Source of the DNA: Nocardiopsis sp. CNT312
GTDB lineage: Bacteria > Actinomycetota > Actinomycetes > Streptosporangiales > Streptosporangiaceae
DNA length: 64,000 nt
Assembly (NCBI RefSeq): GCF_000515115.1
Contig: NZ_AZXF01000027.1
Span: 1-64,000, forward strand
Direction: 5' to 3'
Position numbers and translations under genes: made by a program. This document shows, in pieces, positions 37,481-46,758 of the stretch. Every line of letters begins with the position of its first letter. Positions within the stretch are counted from its first letter, which is position 1. The notes beneath the pieces were generated by a model, which was given only the letters and a program-made list of their open reading frames with translations, was not told the origin of the DNA and did not search any database.

Positions 37481-39315
37481 GAAGAGATCTCAAGGTTGTA
37501 CGTGGCCTGATAGAGCTGGACGGCGCTGTCCTCGGACGGGATACCCGCCGAGGCCAGCGTGTTGTCGAAGGGCAGGCGCTCGCGGCCGAGCATCCCGTCC
37601 ACACGCCGACGCAGGTTGTCCCGTGCCGTGCTGCCCATGCTACGCAGGGACTGGGCACCGAAGAGCCCTTTGAGCAGGCGTTGGGGGGAAGGGCCGACGG
37701 CGTCGGCCGCCTCGCCCGCGGCCCGGGACTGCTCGTAGCCGAGCAGGTCCATGATGAGCACGAGGGCGACGACGTCGTGGTCGAAGGTGACGAACCGGGC
37801 CACCGAGCGCTTGGTGGCACCGCTGGCGGCGGTGAGTTCGGCGATCTCCGCCTGCCACTCGGCGAGCTCCTCGCGGACCCGCTGCACCACCAGGCCCCCG
37901 CCGGGCACCGCCTTGGCCCTGTCCACGAGGTCGCCTCCCCCGGGGACCTCGCGCCAGCGGTCCTCGATCTCGTGGGCGGCGCGCTCGGCGGCCGAGACCA
38001 CCAGCGCCGACAGGGAGTCCCGGACCGCGCCCTCCAGCGCGGCCACCCGCTGGCCGCGCTCGGCGGCCTCGGCCTGGGCCCGGCGGGTGCGCTTGCCACG
38101 CGGGCGCAGGCTCTTGGCGAGCTCCCCACTGGCCGCGACCTCCTGCCAGCGGGCCAGCAGGGAACCGCTGAGCAGCGATCCCTCGGCCAGGGTGGTGTCC
38201 ACGTAGCGACGCGCCCCGGCGTAGGCGTCGCCGATGACGCCGTCGAGCACGCGCCCGGCCTCGATCTGCGTCTCCACCTGCCGGGCGAGCTCGGGGACAC
38301 GGGTACGGAAACTCTCGACGACACCGACGAAGGTGCGGCGCGAGACCCGGTCGCGGTGCTCGGCCTCGCCCGCCACGTCCGCCAGGAAGGCGCGGATGTG
38401 GTCGGCCACGTTGGAGGTGAAGCGCTCCCCCCGGACCTGATCGGTCTCGGGGATGGCAAAACGGGCCGCACCGCCGAGGCCGTTGGCCTCCAGCATGGCA
38501 CCGAAGTGGTCGAGCAGTTGGCGCCGCCCCTTGCGGGGGACCCGCGAGAGCACCACGGCCAGCGAGGTGTCGCGGTCGCGGGCGACCTGGAGGAACTCCC
38601 ACACGCGCGCGTCGGCGTAGCGGGTGCTGGTGGTGACGAAGACCCACAGGTCGGCGGCGTCGAGGAACTTGGCGGCGAACTCGTGGTGGGCGGACACCGC
38701 GGAGTCGACGTCGGGGGTGTCCAGCAGCGCCACCCCGGGGGGCATGGCCTCGCTGGCGGCCAGCACCAGCATGCCGTCCTTGCCGGGCATGGCCAGGCCC
38801 TGCTGGCGCACGCGTGGCAGGGAGGGGATGAAGGAGGCCTCGCTGAACCAGTCGACGTCGGCCGGGTTGCACGCGAGGACCGGGCTGTTGGTGGTCGGGC
38901 GGCGCACGCCGGTGGTGGTGACCTGCTCACCGACCAGGCTGTTGACCAGGGTGGACTTGCCCGCCCCCGTCGATCCCGCGACGGCGATCAGCAGGGGGAT
39001 GTCGGGCCTGCGCACCCGAGGCAGGACGTAGTCGGACAACTGGGCCAAGACGTCGGCCTGGAGGACCCGGCCCTCCTCGGCCGCGGGCAGCCCGTCGGCG
39101 AACTCCAGGTCGCGGATGAGCATGCGCAGCGACTCCAGGACCCGTTCGAAGCGCTGGTCCTCGGTAGCGGGCGCACGGCGGTGCTTGGCGGCCCCGGAGC
39201 CCCGGGAACCGTTGCCCTGGACTGCGGGTTGGGCGGAGGTGGCGGCCGGTCCGGCGACGAACCGGTCCGAGGCACCGGAACCACTGGTATCCGGTGCAGC
39301 CGACGGCCGGGTCAT
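37477..39315 (-). CDS. dynamin-family GTPase (first of pair)
   Basis: A 612-residue GTPase. P-loop GSTGAGKST, a G2-like TTTGVRRPTT loop, G3 LDTPDVDS and a diverged G4 (VLSRVPRKG) are in residues ~110-290; long helices follow to the C-terminus. The ATG at 39315 is preferred to one at 39366 because GAGGAGG precedes it by 11 bases. It overlaps the second GTPase gene by four bases. Two unlike GTPases in one unit is the dynamin-pair arrangement; assembly as a hetero-oligomer at the membrane is likely but inferred. Confidence 0.82.
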   Translation of the reverse strand: MTRPSAAPDTSGSGASDRFVAGPAATSAQPAVQGNGSRGSGAAKHRRAPATEDQRFERVLESLRMLIRDLEFADGLPAAEEGRVLQADVLAQLSDYVLPRVRRPDIPLLIAVAGSTGAGKSTLVNSLVGEQVTTTGVRRPTTNSPVLACNPADVDWFSEASFIPSLPRVRQQGLAMPGKDGMLVLAASEAMPPGVALLDTPDVDSAVSAHHEFAAKFLDAADLWVFVTTSTRYADARVWEFLQVARDRDTSLAVVLSRVPRKGRRQLLDHFGAMLEANGLGGAARFAIPETDQVRGERFTSNVADHIRAFLADVAGEAEHRDRVSRRTFVGVVESFRTRVPELARQVETQIEAGRVLDGVIGDAYAGARRYVDTTLAEGSLLSGSLLARWQEVAASGELAKSLRPRGKRTRRAQAEAAERGQRVAALEGAVRDSLSALVVSAAERAAHEIEDRWREVPGGGDLVDRAKAVPGGGLVVQRVREELAEWQAEIAELTAASGATKRSVARFVTFDHDVVALVLIMDLLGYEQSRAAGEAADAVGPSPQRLLKGLFGAQSLRSMGSTARDNLRRRVDGMLGRERLPFDNTLASAGIPSEDSAVQLYQATYNLEISS

Positions 39316-39387
39316 GATCGGTGTGCCCTCCTCATCGCTGCTGACGGTCCCCCGCCGCACAGACATCGAGCGCCGCCCGCGGGGGTC

Positions 39388-40668
39388 TCACTGGAGATCG
39401 CGCCCGGTCGCCAGTCGACGCGTCTCGAACTGGGTCCCTGTGTGCAGTATGTCAAGATCCCGCGCTGTTTTGACCACTTCTCCGATGATCACCACCGCCG
39501 GGGGTCGCACTCTAGCCGATCGGGCCGAGTCGGCGATGTCCGTAAGGGTACCCGTGACCGTCCTCTGCCCCGGCAGAGTGGCCTCCTGGACCACGGCGGC
39601 GGGGGTGTCGGCGGAACGGCCGTACCGGACGAGCGCCTCGGCGATCGCCTCCAGCCGCTGGACCCCCATGAGCACGACGAGCGTGCCGCCGGCGCGGGCC
39701 AGGCCCTCCCAGTCCACGGTGGAGCGCTCGTCGTCGGGCGCCACGTGCGCCGAGACCACGTGCAGGTCCTGGGAGACCCCGCGGTGGGTGGCCGGGATGC
39801 CGGCGCTGGCGGGCGCGGCGAGCGCGCTGGTGACACCGGGGACCGCGATGACGGGCACGCCCGCGGCGGCGCAGGCCGCGGCCTCCTCCCCTCCCCTGCC
39901 GAACAGGAAGGAGTCGCCGCCCTTGAGCCGGACCACGAACAGGCCCTTGAGGGCGCGGTCGACCAGGATGTCGTTGATCGCCTCCTGTGCCATCGACCGC
40001 CCGTAGGGGATCTTGGAGGCGTCGATGACCTCCACGTCCGTGGGGAGCCGGTCCAGAAGCGTGGTGGGGGCGAGCCGGTCCACCACCACGACGTCGGCCT
40101 GGGAGAGCAGTTGCTGTCCGCGAACCGTGATCAGACCGGGATCTCCGGGACCGCCGCCGACGAGGGCGACCCCTCTGTGGCGCTCGCGGCCGCGACGGGC
40201 GTCGAGCGTGCCGTCGGCAAGCCCGTCGGTGATGGCGTCGCGCAGGCCCGCGGCCCGCCTCGGGTCCCCGGAGGCCACGACGCCGACGGTGACACCGCCC
40301 GCGCTACCGGAGGCCGGCGTCCAGGCGGAGGAGGCATGCCGGTCGTCGGCGCGCACGCACCACACCCGGGCGCCCTCGGCCTCCTCGGCGACGGCCGCGT
40401 TCACCTGCGGGTCATCGGTTGCGGCGTGGACCAGCCAGTAGGCGGGAGCGTCGGGGCCCGCGACCTCGCCGGGGGCGAAGGGGCGGCGCTCCCACGTGAT
40501 GTGCCCGGCGGCAGCCAGGTCCTCCAGTGCGGCCGCCGCGGCCGGCGCCACGAGGGTGACACGCGCACCGGCGTCCACCAGGACGGGCACCCGGCGCTGG
40601 GCGACCCTGCCTCCCCCGACCACGAGGACCTTGCGGTCCATCATGCGCAAACCAAGCAGATACGTCAC
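39388..40668 (-). CDS. cobA: uroporphyrinogen-III C-methyltransferase / precorrin-2 dehydrogenase (CysG-like)
   Basis: A 426-residue two-domain enzyme. Residues ~1-150 form the NAD-binding precorrin-2 dehydrogenase part (VLVVGGGRVAQRRV). Residues ~160-420 form the SAM uroporphyrinogen-III methyltransferase, with LVGGGPGDPGLITVRG, DRLA and VRLKGGDSFLFGRGGEE. Its product precorrin-2 or sirohydrochlorin feeds sirohaem and cobalamin. GGAAGGGG is 7 bases before the GTG at 40668. The next gene upstream is also for cobalamin, so a local corrinoid unit is likely. The symbol could also be cysG. Confidence 0.92.
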   Translation of the reverse strand: MTYLLGLRMMDRKVLVVGGGRVAQRRVPVLVDAGARVTLVAPAAAAALEDLAAAGHITWERRPFAPGEVAGPDAPAYWLVHAATDDPQVNAAVAEEAEGARVWCVRADDRHASSAWTPASGSAGGVTVGVVASGDPRRAAGLRDAITDGLADGTLDARRGRERHRGVALVGGGPGDPGLITVRGQQLLSQADVVVVDRLAPTTLLDRLPTDVEVIDASKIPYGRSMAQEAINDILVDRALKGLFVVRLKGGDSFLFGRGGEEAAACAAAGVPVIAVPGVTSALAAPASAGIPATHRGVSQDLHVVSAHVAPDDERSTVDWEGLARAGGTLVVLMGVQRLEAIAEALVRYGRSADTPAAVVQEATLPGQRTVTGTLTDIADSARSARVRPPAVVIIGEVVKTARDLDILHTGTQFETRRLATGRDLQ

Positions 40669-40878
40669 GGTCGCGCCCCTTCCGTCGTGCCCGCCGACCC
40701 CCGACGGCGGCGGGGTGCGCGGCGGCAGCGGGCACCGCGCCGCCGGCGATGTTCGGCGATCTGTGGAACAGATTGTCAAGCTGGTATTACACCCGCGTAA
40801 ACGGTGGGGGCGCGGCGTGTGTGAGACGCACCGCAACCCCCGGTCCCGCCGGGGCGGGAGGTCTTCGGGCCGTCGGTC

Positions 40879-42822
40879 CTACTTCGCAGTGGACACGCCC
40901 GCGTCGTCGAAGGTGGCGACCTCGCGCAGGGACCGCGCGGCGGCCTGGAGGATGGGCAGCGCCAGCAGTGCGCCGGACCCCTCGCCCAACCGCATGTCCA
41001 GGTCCACCAGTGGGCGCAGGCCCAGGTGCTCCAGTGCGGGCCCGTGCCCGGACTCGCTGGAGCGGTGTCCGGCGAAGCAGGCGTGGACCGCCTCGGGCGC
41101 CATGGCCACCGCCGCGAGGGCGGCCGAACCCGCGATGATGCCGTCGAGCAGCACGGGGAGGCGCAGCGCGGCGGCGCCCAGGACGAATCCGGCCAGTGCG
41201 GCGTGCTCCAGCCCGCCCAGGGCCGCGAGGGTGCCGACCGGATCGGCCGGGTCCACCGGGTTGGCCTCCAGCGCACGGCGGACGACGGAGACCTTGTGCC
41301 GGTACGTGGCGTCGTCCACGCCGGTGCCCCGCCCGGTCGCGCTCTCGGGAGCGGCACCGGTGAATGCGCAGACCAAGGCGGCCGACGGGGTGGTGTTGGC
41401 GATGCCCATGTCACCGGTGACCAGGCAGCGGTTCCCGGCGGAGGCAAGGTCCCGGGCGATCCCGATCCCGCTCTCCAGCGCCTGGAGCGCCTGTTCGCGG
41501 GTCATCGCCGGCCCCCGGGTGAGGTCGGCGGTGCCCCGGGCGACCTTGCGCAGCAGCAGGCCTTCGGCGTGCGGCAGGTCAGCGGCCACGCCCACGTCCA
41601 CGACGGTGACCCTCGCCCCGGTCTGCCGGGCGAAGGCGTTGACCACCGCACCCCCGGCGAGGAAGTTCTCCACCATCTGGGCGGTCACCTCCTGGGGCCA
41701 CGGCGTCACCCCCTGGGCGTGGACGCCGTGGTCGCCCGCGAAGACCGCCACGGCCGCGGGTTCGGGCACGGGGGGCGGGCACTGCCCGGCCAGTCCGGCG
41801 AGGCGGACCGACACCTCCTCCAGCACTCCCAGGGAGCCCGGGGGCTTGGTCATGCGGTTCTGCCGGTCCCGGGCCTGCTCCATCGCGCGGGAATCCAGTG
41901 CTCCGACGGCGGCGACGGTCTCCTCCAGAAGGCTCGTAGGCTCGCGGCCGGGCAGTCCGCGGCGGCCGAAGCGGTCGCGGTGCACGGCCCAGGACAGGGG
42001 GCGCTCCCCCTCGGAGCCCGCCCCTGCGGCGGGCTCGTCGACGTAGCCGACACAGAGGCAGGCGACCACGTCCAGGTATTCCGGGAGTTCGAGCGCGCGA
42101 GCCAGGTCGGCCCCTTCCCCCCGGTCCACACGGCCGACGCCGAGTCCCTCGGCGCGCGCGGCCAGCCGCAACTGCTCCAGGACGGGTTCGGCGGAGCGCG
42201 CGGCTCCCGGGGCGGCACGCCCGGGGTCGGCGGTGAGGACGATGGCCAGCGGCGCTCTCAGGACCTCCTCGGGGGCGACGCCGGTGGAGGTGCCGCCGCC
42301 CCCGCCCCGTTCGGCCGCCAGGTCTCGGAGCCGCTCGCGCAGCCGGGTGTCCTCAACGAGGATGAAGTCCCAGGCGCGGTCGGCGCTCGGTGCACGGTGG
42401 ACGGCCTCCAGCACGCGGGTGAGGACGTCGTCGGGGACGGGATCGGGCCGAAAGCCCGAACGCACCTCGCGCGCGGTGTCGATGACCCGGTAGACGGCGG
42501 CGCGTTCGGGTTCGCTGAACACCCGGTCCTCACGGGGCGGCTGCGGCTGCGGCTGCGGCTGCGGCTGCGGCTGCGGCTGCGGCTGCGGCTGCGGCTGCGG
42601 CTGCGGCTGCGGCTGCGGCTGCGGGGAAGCTACCGGTTCGAGAGCCTCGGCTGGCTCCGACAGCGGAGCGCCGGAGGGGCCGGTGTCGCGGAAGGGATTG
42701 GCCGCCGTGGGACGTACACGCCGTGCCTCGGTCCCGCGTCCGCTCTCGGGCAGGCCGTCCAGCAGGCCGCCGAAGGCGGTGGGTCCGCTCCCCGGGGCAT
42801 CCGCGCGGTCACCGTCGCTCAT
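40879..42822 (-). CDS. cobT: fusion of a BluB-like nitroreductase domain and CobT
   Basis: A 647-residue fusion for lower-ligand assembly of cobalamin. Residues 1-70 are low complexity, 71-98 are a (Gln-Pro)n linker, ~100-300 form a nitroreductase-fold domain like BluB (FMN-dependent 5,6-dimethylbenzimidazole synthase; VYRVIDTAREVRSGFRPDPVP, HRAPSADRAWDFILV). Residues ~305-647 are CobT, nicotinate-nucleotide:dimethylbenzimidazole phosphoribosyltransferase (MTKPPGSLG, FAGDHGV, GDMGIANTT, and the C-terminal DLDMRLGEGSGA). One chain could thus make DMB and activate it. AGGGGG is 5 bases before the ATG. Confidence 0.9.
   Translation of the reverse strand: MSDGDRADAPGSGPTAFGGLLDGLPESGRGTEARRVRPTAANPFRDTGPSGAPLSEPAEALEPVASPQPQPQPQPQPQPQPQPQPQPQPQPQPQPPREDRVFSEPERAAVYRVIDTAREVRSGFRPDPVPDDVLTRVLEAVHRAPSADRAWDFILVEDTRLRERLRDLAAERGGGGGTSTGVAPEEVLRAPLAIVLTADPGRAAPGAARSAEPVLEQLRLAARAEGLGVGRVDRGEGADLARALELPEYLDVVACLCVGYVDEPAAGAGSEGERPLSWAVHRDRFGRRGLPGREPTSLLEETVAAVGALDSRAMEQARDRQNRMTKPPGSLGVLEEVSVRLAGLAGQCPPPVPEPAAVAVFAGDHGVHAQGVTPWPQEVTAQMVENFLAGGAVVNAFARQTGARVTVVDVGVAADLPHAEGLLLRKVARGTADLTRGPAMTREQALQALESGIGIARDLASAGNRCLVTGDMGIANTTPSAALVCAFTGAAPESATGRGTGVDDATYRHKVSVVRRALEANPVDPADPVGTLAALGGLEHAALAGFVLGAAALRLPVLLDGIIAGSAALAAVAMAPEAVHACFAGHRSSESGHGPALEHLGLRPLVDLDMRLGEGSGALLALPILQAAARSLREVATFDDAGVSTAK
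42539..42622. repeat. hexanucleotide microsatellite (GGCTGC)14 inside the bluB-cobT fusion
   Basis: Fourteen perfect copies of a six-base unit, coding Gln-Pro on the minus strand. Changes by whole units keep the reading frame, so the linker length can vary by slippage without breaking the gene. Confidence 0.97.
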
Positions 42823-43067
42823 GAACGCCCCCTAGTGCGCCTGTACGTGATTCGTGCTGGTTCGGCATCGACCGGCAAGCGTAGTGCGTGGTGTGCGCGA
42901 CCCCCGCATGAGTCCCCCGAATCGCGCTTCTCTGGTTGCGTGTGGACATCATTCCACAATTCGGACAAAGTTCATCTTTATGGCGTAGATTAAAAATAGG
43001 ATACCTTCTGAACTGCGGGCTTGTAGTGTGTGCGGGTCCACCGACCGACCCCAAGGACGACCAGCGC

Positions 43068-43646
43068 ATGCCCGACCGCCCCTCACAGCCGATGATGCCC
43101 TCCGTGATCCTGGAGACCGAGCGACTGCGGCTGCGCGCGTTCGTCGACTCCGACATCGACGACGTGTACCTGATCCAGGCCGACCCCGACTCCCAGAGAT
43201 GGGTTCCCCTGCCCTGGCCCGGCGCACCCTACACCCGCGCCGACGCCGAGCGCTGGTGCCGCGAGAACGGCCCCGCCCTGCGCACCAGCGGCGGCGGCCA
43301 GCACTGGGCCGCCACGGAGAGGGACACCGGCCGCCTGGTCGGGGCGTTCGGCCTGCTGCGCACGGACTGGCAGGCGATGGCCACCGAACTCGGCTACACG
43401 CTCGCCCCCTGGGCGCGCGGCCTCGGCTACGCCACCGAGGCCGCCGTCGCCGTCTCCCTCTGGGCGATCGACCAGGGCTTCCAACGGGTGGAACTGAAGG
43501 CCGCGACGGCCAACACCGCCTCCCGCAGAGTCGCCGAGCGGTCCGGGTTCACCTTCGAGGGGATCGAACGCAGCGCCATACCCCTACACTCGGGCCGCGC
43601 CGACCTGGCCTGCTACAGCCTCATCCCCGCAGATCTGGAGCGCTGA
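43068..43646 (+). CDS. GNAT family N-acetyltransferase (RimJ/RimL type)
   Basis: A 192-residue acetyltransferase. ILETERLRLRAFVDSD is the typical RimJ/RimL start and the acetyl-CoA loop is WARGLGYATEA, followed by VELKAATANTASRRVAERSGF. It probably acetylates an amine or protein N-terminus; the substrate is unknown. The ATG at 43068 has AAGGA about 10 bases upstream. The longer frame from 42936 crosses an AT-rich promoter-like region (42955-43010). Confidence 0.88.
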   Translation: MPDRPSQPMMPSVILETERLRLRAFVDSDIDDVYLIQADPDSQRWVPLPWPGAPYTRADAERWCRENGPALRTSGGGQHWAATERDTGRLVGAFGLLRTDWQAMATELGYTLAPWARGLGYATEAAVAVSLWAIDQGFQRVELKAATANTASRRVAERSGFTFEGIERSAIPLHSGRADLACYSLIPADLER

Positions 43647-43659
43647 CCGCGGCCCGCGC

Positions 43660-43929
43660 TCAGCCGCGGACCCGCGAGAGCATCCAGGCCCCACTGGCGG
43701 TGTCATGGCGCAGTTCGTACACGCCCTGCGCGCAGACCGCACCCGCCTCCACGCGCCAGTGGCGCCGCTCGGGCACCCGCGCCTCATGCACCGGGCTCCA
43801 GTCCACGCGCAGGGTCACCCAGTGGTCGAGGATCCTGCGCACCCCGTACACACGGCCGTTCCATGTGAATCGCGACGGACGGCCGCCGTCCTCGACGACC
43901 GCGACCTCGGCCCCGTAACACCGGTTCAC
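43660..43929 (-). CDS. DUF6504 family protein
   Basis: An 89-residue actinobacterial protein from GTG 43929 behind GGGGGAG. The pattern RPSRFTWNGRVYGVRRILDHWVT then WRVEAGA, GVYELRHD and GAWMLSRV fits the small family DUF6504. Function unknown. The family often neighbours DNA polymerase or nucleotide genes, which is not the case here. It is convergent with the acetyltransferase. Confidence 0.68.
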   Translation of the reverse strand: MNRCYGAEVAVVEDGGRPSRFTWNGRVYGVRRILDHWVTLRVDWSPVHEARVPERRHWRVEAGAVCAQGVYELRHDTASGAWMLSRVRG

Positions 43930-44148
43930 GACACTCCCCCTCAGTGATAGACGGACCCCACTCCACACACGGGAACCCCCCGGGGGAAGGACGGACAGGG
44001 ATTCGAACGTGTGTTCCAAGAGTAGCGAAAACCCCACGGGCGCGGAACCGTTTCCGCCACATCCGGACCGGACCCACCGCAGGTCCGCCCACGGATCAGC
44101 CGTCGGTACCCTGAAGTCCCCTCCGCACCGCGCAAGGAACCCCCAACC

Positions 44149-44583
44149 GTGACGCCGAACGGCCAGCAGACCGGCATCCCCCCGCGAACGGGGCGGCTAC
44201 CGCGTCCCTGGCAGGGCGGCGTGGGAGCCGTGCACCCGGACGAGGACCCCTCCGGCAGCCCCGTCCCCGTCGAACTCCTCCACCCCGGTCTCAGCAACGA
44301 CGAAGCTTCCGCCGCCGCTTCGCCCGCAAGGTCGACGCCGCCCGCCGCCCAGCAGCTCCCCGCCCTGCTCGTACGCGCCGCAGCGCACGTCGTCGAGGTA
44401 CCCGCCCAGACCGTGTTCGGCGCGCGCTGCTGGGACAGCGACGAGGCGGAGCGGAGCGCCCCGTACGGGGCGCTCCCGCGCTGCTACGGCCGGCAGCGGA
44501 GGTCCGCAAGGGCCCCGGCAGCACCCCCGCTCGGCGTGCTCTTCCCCGCATTCTCCGGCCACGAGATCCTCCCCGAGCCGTGA
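44149..44583 (+). CDS. hypothetical protein, doubtful
   Basis: A 144-codon frame from a GTG that ends 58 bases before the quinone oxidoreductase. The composition is Pro- and Ala-rich with no recognised motif, and the ribosome site is weak. The overlapping minus frame (44197-44772) is less likely because it runs into the next gene. It may be non-coding. Confidence 0.35.
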   Translation: MTPNGQQTGIPPRTGRLPRPWQGGVGAVHPDEDPSGSPVPVELLHPGLSNDEASAAASPARSTPPAAQQLPALLVRAAAHVVEVPAQTVFGARCWDSDEAERSAPYGALPRCYGRQRRSARAPAAPPLGVLFPAFSGHEILPEP

Positions 44584-44641
44584 GGCGACGGTGCGGACTG
44601 GCATGATGCGGGGGACGCCGAACCCAGCGAAGGAGCAGACC

Positions 44642-45607
44642 ATGCGCGCCATCGTCATCGAGGAACCGGGCGGACCCGAGGTGCTGCGGCTCACCGAGAC
44701 CCCCGACCCAGTACCGGAACCGGGACGGGTCCTGGTCGAGGTGGCCTCCCGCGGTGTCAACTTCATCGACATCTACCAGCGCGGCGGTGCCTACAAGGTC
44801 CCGATGCCCTTCATCCCCGGCATGGAGGCTGCCGGAACGGTCACCGCCGTGGGCGAGGGCGTCACCGGCCTGGCCCCGGGGCAGCGCGTGGGCTGGGCGA
44901 TGGCCCCCGGCGGCTACGCGGAGAGGGCCGCGGTCGACGCCTCCCTCCTCATCCCGCTGCCCGACGGCGTCTCCGACGACCAGGCCGCCGCCCTACTGCT
45001 CCAGGGCATGACCGCCCACTACCTCACCCACTCCGTGCACCCCGTGACCGACGGCGAGACCGTCCTGGTGCACGCCGCCGCCGGAGGTACCGGCCTGCTC
45101 CTCACCCAGCTCGCCAAGGAGCGCGGCGCCCGGGTGATCGGCACGGTCTCCACGGAGGAGAAGGAACGGATCGCCCGCGAAGCGGGGGCGGACGAGGTCA
45201 TCCGCTACACCGAGACGCCGGTGGCCGAGGCGGTCCGCGAACTGACCAGCGGCGAGGGCGTAGCCGCGGTCTACGACGGCGTGGGCCGCGACACCTTCGA
45301 GGCGAGCCTGGCGTCACTGCGCCCGCGCGGCGTGCTGGCCCTGTTCGGCCAATCCAGCGGCCCGGTGGATCCGGTGGACCCGCAGCGGCTCAATAGCGCG
45401 GGATCGGTGTATCTCACCCGGCCCTCGCTGGGACACTTCGTCGCCGACCGCGACGAACTCCTCGGCCGGGCCGGTGACCTGTTCCGGCTCGTCGAAGCGG
45501 GACGCCTGGACGTGCGAGTCGGCGGGCGCTACCCGCTTGCCGAGGCGGCCCGTGCCCACACCGACCTGGCGTCCCGGGCGACCTCCGGCAAGCTCCTGCT
45601 CGTCTGA
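44642..45607 (+). CDS. qor: NADPH:quinone oxidoreductase (zeta-crystallin type, MDR)
   Basis: A 321-residue medium-chain dehydrogenase/reductase without zinc ligands. Family stretches: RGVNFIDIYQRGGAYKVPMPF, GMEAAGTVTAVG, the cofactor loop AAAGGTGLLLTQLAK, and YDGVGRDTFEASL. It reduces quinones with NADPH in the cytosol. AAGGAG is 6 bases before the ATG at 44642. It is convergent with the SPFH gene, with three bases between the stops. Confidence 0.93.
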   Translation: MRAIVIEEPGGPEVLRLTETPDPVPEPGRVLVEVASRGVNFIDIYQRGGAYKVPMPFIPGMEAAGTVTAVGEGVTGLAPGQRVGWAMAPGGYAERAAVDASLLIPLPDGVSDDQAAALLLQGMTAHYLTHSVHPVTDGETVLVHAAAGGTGLLLTQLAKERGARVIGTVSTEEKERIAREAGADEVIRYTETPVAEAVRELTSGEGVAAVYDGVGRDTFEASLASLRPRGVLALFGQSSGPVDPVDPQRLNSAGSVYLTRPSLGHFVADRDELLGRAGDLFRLVEAGRLDVRVGGRYPLAEAARAHTDLASRATSGKLLLV

Positions 45608-45610
45608 GCG

Positions 45611-46687
45611 CTACGGCTCCTCGCGCTGCTGCGGGAACGTCTCGGCACCGCCGGCCCGCGCAGCGTCGCCCCGCGCGTCGGCGACCGCCCGCTCCGCCGC
45701 CTCGGCGGCCTCCTCCGCGGCCAGTTCCGACCTGGAGTGCGCTCCCCCGTCCGCCGTGATCTGCGCAGGGCCGGTATCGGCGCTCCCGGGCTCCTTCTCC
45801 GTGGAGGGCTTAGCCGCGGCCTCCCCGGAGAAGGCGTGGGTGACGTTCTTGACCGCCTCCGTGAGCTCGCCGGGGATGACCCAGAACGTGTTGCCCTCCC
45901 CCTGGGCCAGAGACGGCAGTGTCTCCAGGTACTTGTAGGCCAGCAGTTTGGCGTCGGCGTCGTTGGCGTGCACGGCCTGGAACACGCGCTCGATCGCTTT
46001 GGCCTCACCGTCGGCGCGCAGAATGGCCGCCTGCTGGTCGCCCTGCGCCTCCAGGATCGCCTGCTGACGGGCGCCCTCCGCCTTGAGGATGCGGGCCTGG
46101 CGCTCCCCCTCGGCGTGCAGGACCGCGGCGCGCTTGTCGCGGTCGGCTCGCATCTGCTTCTCCATGGCCTCCTTGATGCTGGGAGGCGGGTCGATCGCCT
46201 TGATCTCGACCCGGTTGACGCGGATGCCCCATTTTCCGGTGGTGTCGTCCAGGACCCCGCGCAACCGGGTGTTGATCTCCTCCCGCGAGGTGAGAGTGCG
46301 TTCGAGGTCCATGGAGCCGATGACATTGCGCAGCGTGGTGACGGTGAGCTGGTCGATGGCCTGGAGGAAGTTGGCCACCTCGTAGGCCGCGTCCTTGGGC
46401 CGGGTGACCTGGTAGTAGAGGACGGTGTCGATGTTGACCACCAGGTTGTCCTCGGTGATCACCGGCTGCGGCTTGGAACTGAAGACGTGTTCGCGCAGGT
46501 CGAACTTGGTGTTGACGCGGTCGACGCCCGGGATGATGAAGTTCAGCCCCGGGGTGAGCGTCCTGGTGTAGCGGCCGAAGCGCTCAATGTTGTAGGCGCG
46601 CGCCTGCGGGACGATGCGGACCGCCGACAGCGCGAGGAGCACCAACGCGACCGTGAGGATGATGAAGGGAAGTGCCGATTCGATCAT
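45611..46687 (-). CDS. SPFH/band-7 (stomatin, QmcA-like) membrane protein
   Basis: A 358-residue protein with one N-terminal membrane helix (~5-25), an SPFH domain (~25-180, VPQARAYNIERFGRYTRTLTPGLNFIIP) and an Ala/Glu/Gln-rich coiled coil (~180-240, KAEGARQQAILEAQGDQQAA). The tail from ~285 is disordered. Such proteins form large oligomeric membrane microdomains and work with the NfeD partner encoded just upstream, which shares the transcript. Confidence 0.93.
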   Translation of the reverse strand: MIESALPFIILTVALVLLALSAVRIVPQARAYNIERFGRYTRTLTPGLNFIIPGVDRVNTKFDLREHVFSSKPQPVITEDNLVVNIDTVLYYQVTRPKDAAYEVANFLQAIDQLTVTTLRNVIGSMDLERTLTSREEINTRLRGVLDDTTGKWGIRVNRVEIKAIDPPPSIKEAMEKQMRADRDKRAAVLHAEGERQARILKAEGARQQAILEAQGDQQAAILRADGEAKAIERVFQAVHANDADAKLLAYKYLETLPSLAQGEGNTFWVIPGELTEAVKNVTHAFSGEAAAKPSTEKEPGSADTGPAQITADGGAHSRSELAAEEAAEAAERAVADARGDAARAGGAETFPQQREEP

Positions 46688-46758
46688 GTCCGTACCTGAC
46701 CTTGGCTTGGTTTAGGGGAACGGGGCCGCTCACAGCCGACGGGAGCCGCCGCGCGGAT

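Noticed and set aside
40669-40878. Cobalamin riboswitch before the CysG-like gene
   Set aside because: The cobalamin context made me look, but I could not find the B12-box sequence or its usual stems.
42539-42622. Microsatellite as a regulatory G-quadruplex array
   Set aside because: GGCTGC units have only two-base G runs, too short for stable quadruplexes; the coding explanation is enough.
44197-44772. 191-codon minus frame
   Set aside because: It overlaps the start of the quinone oxidoreductase and has no ribosome site or motif.
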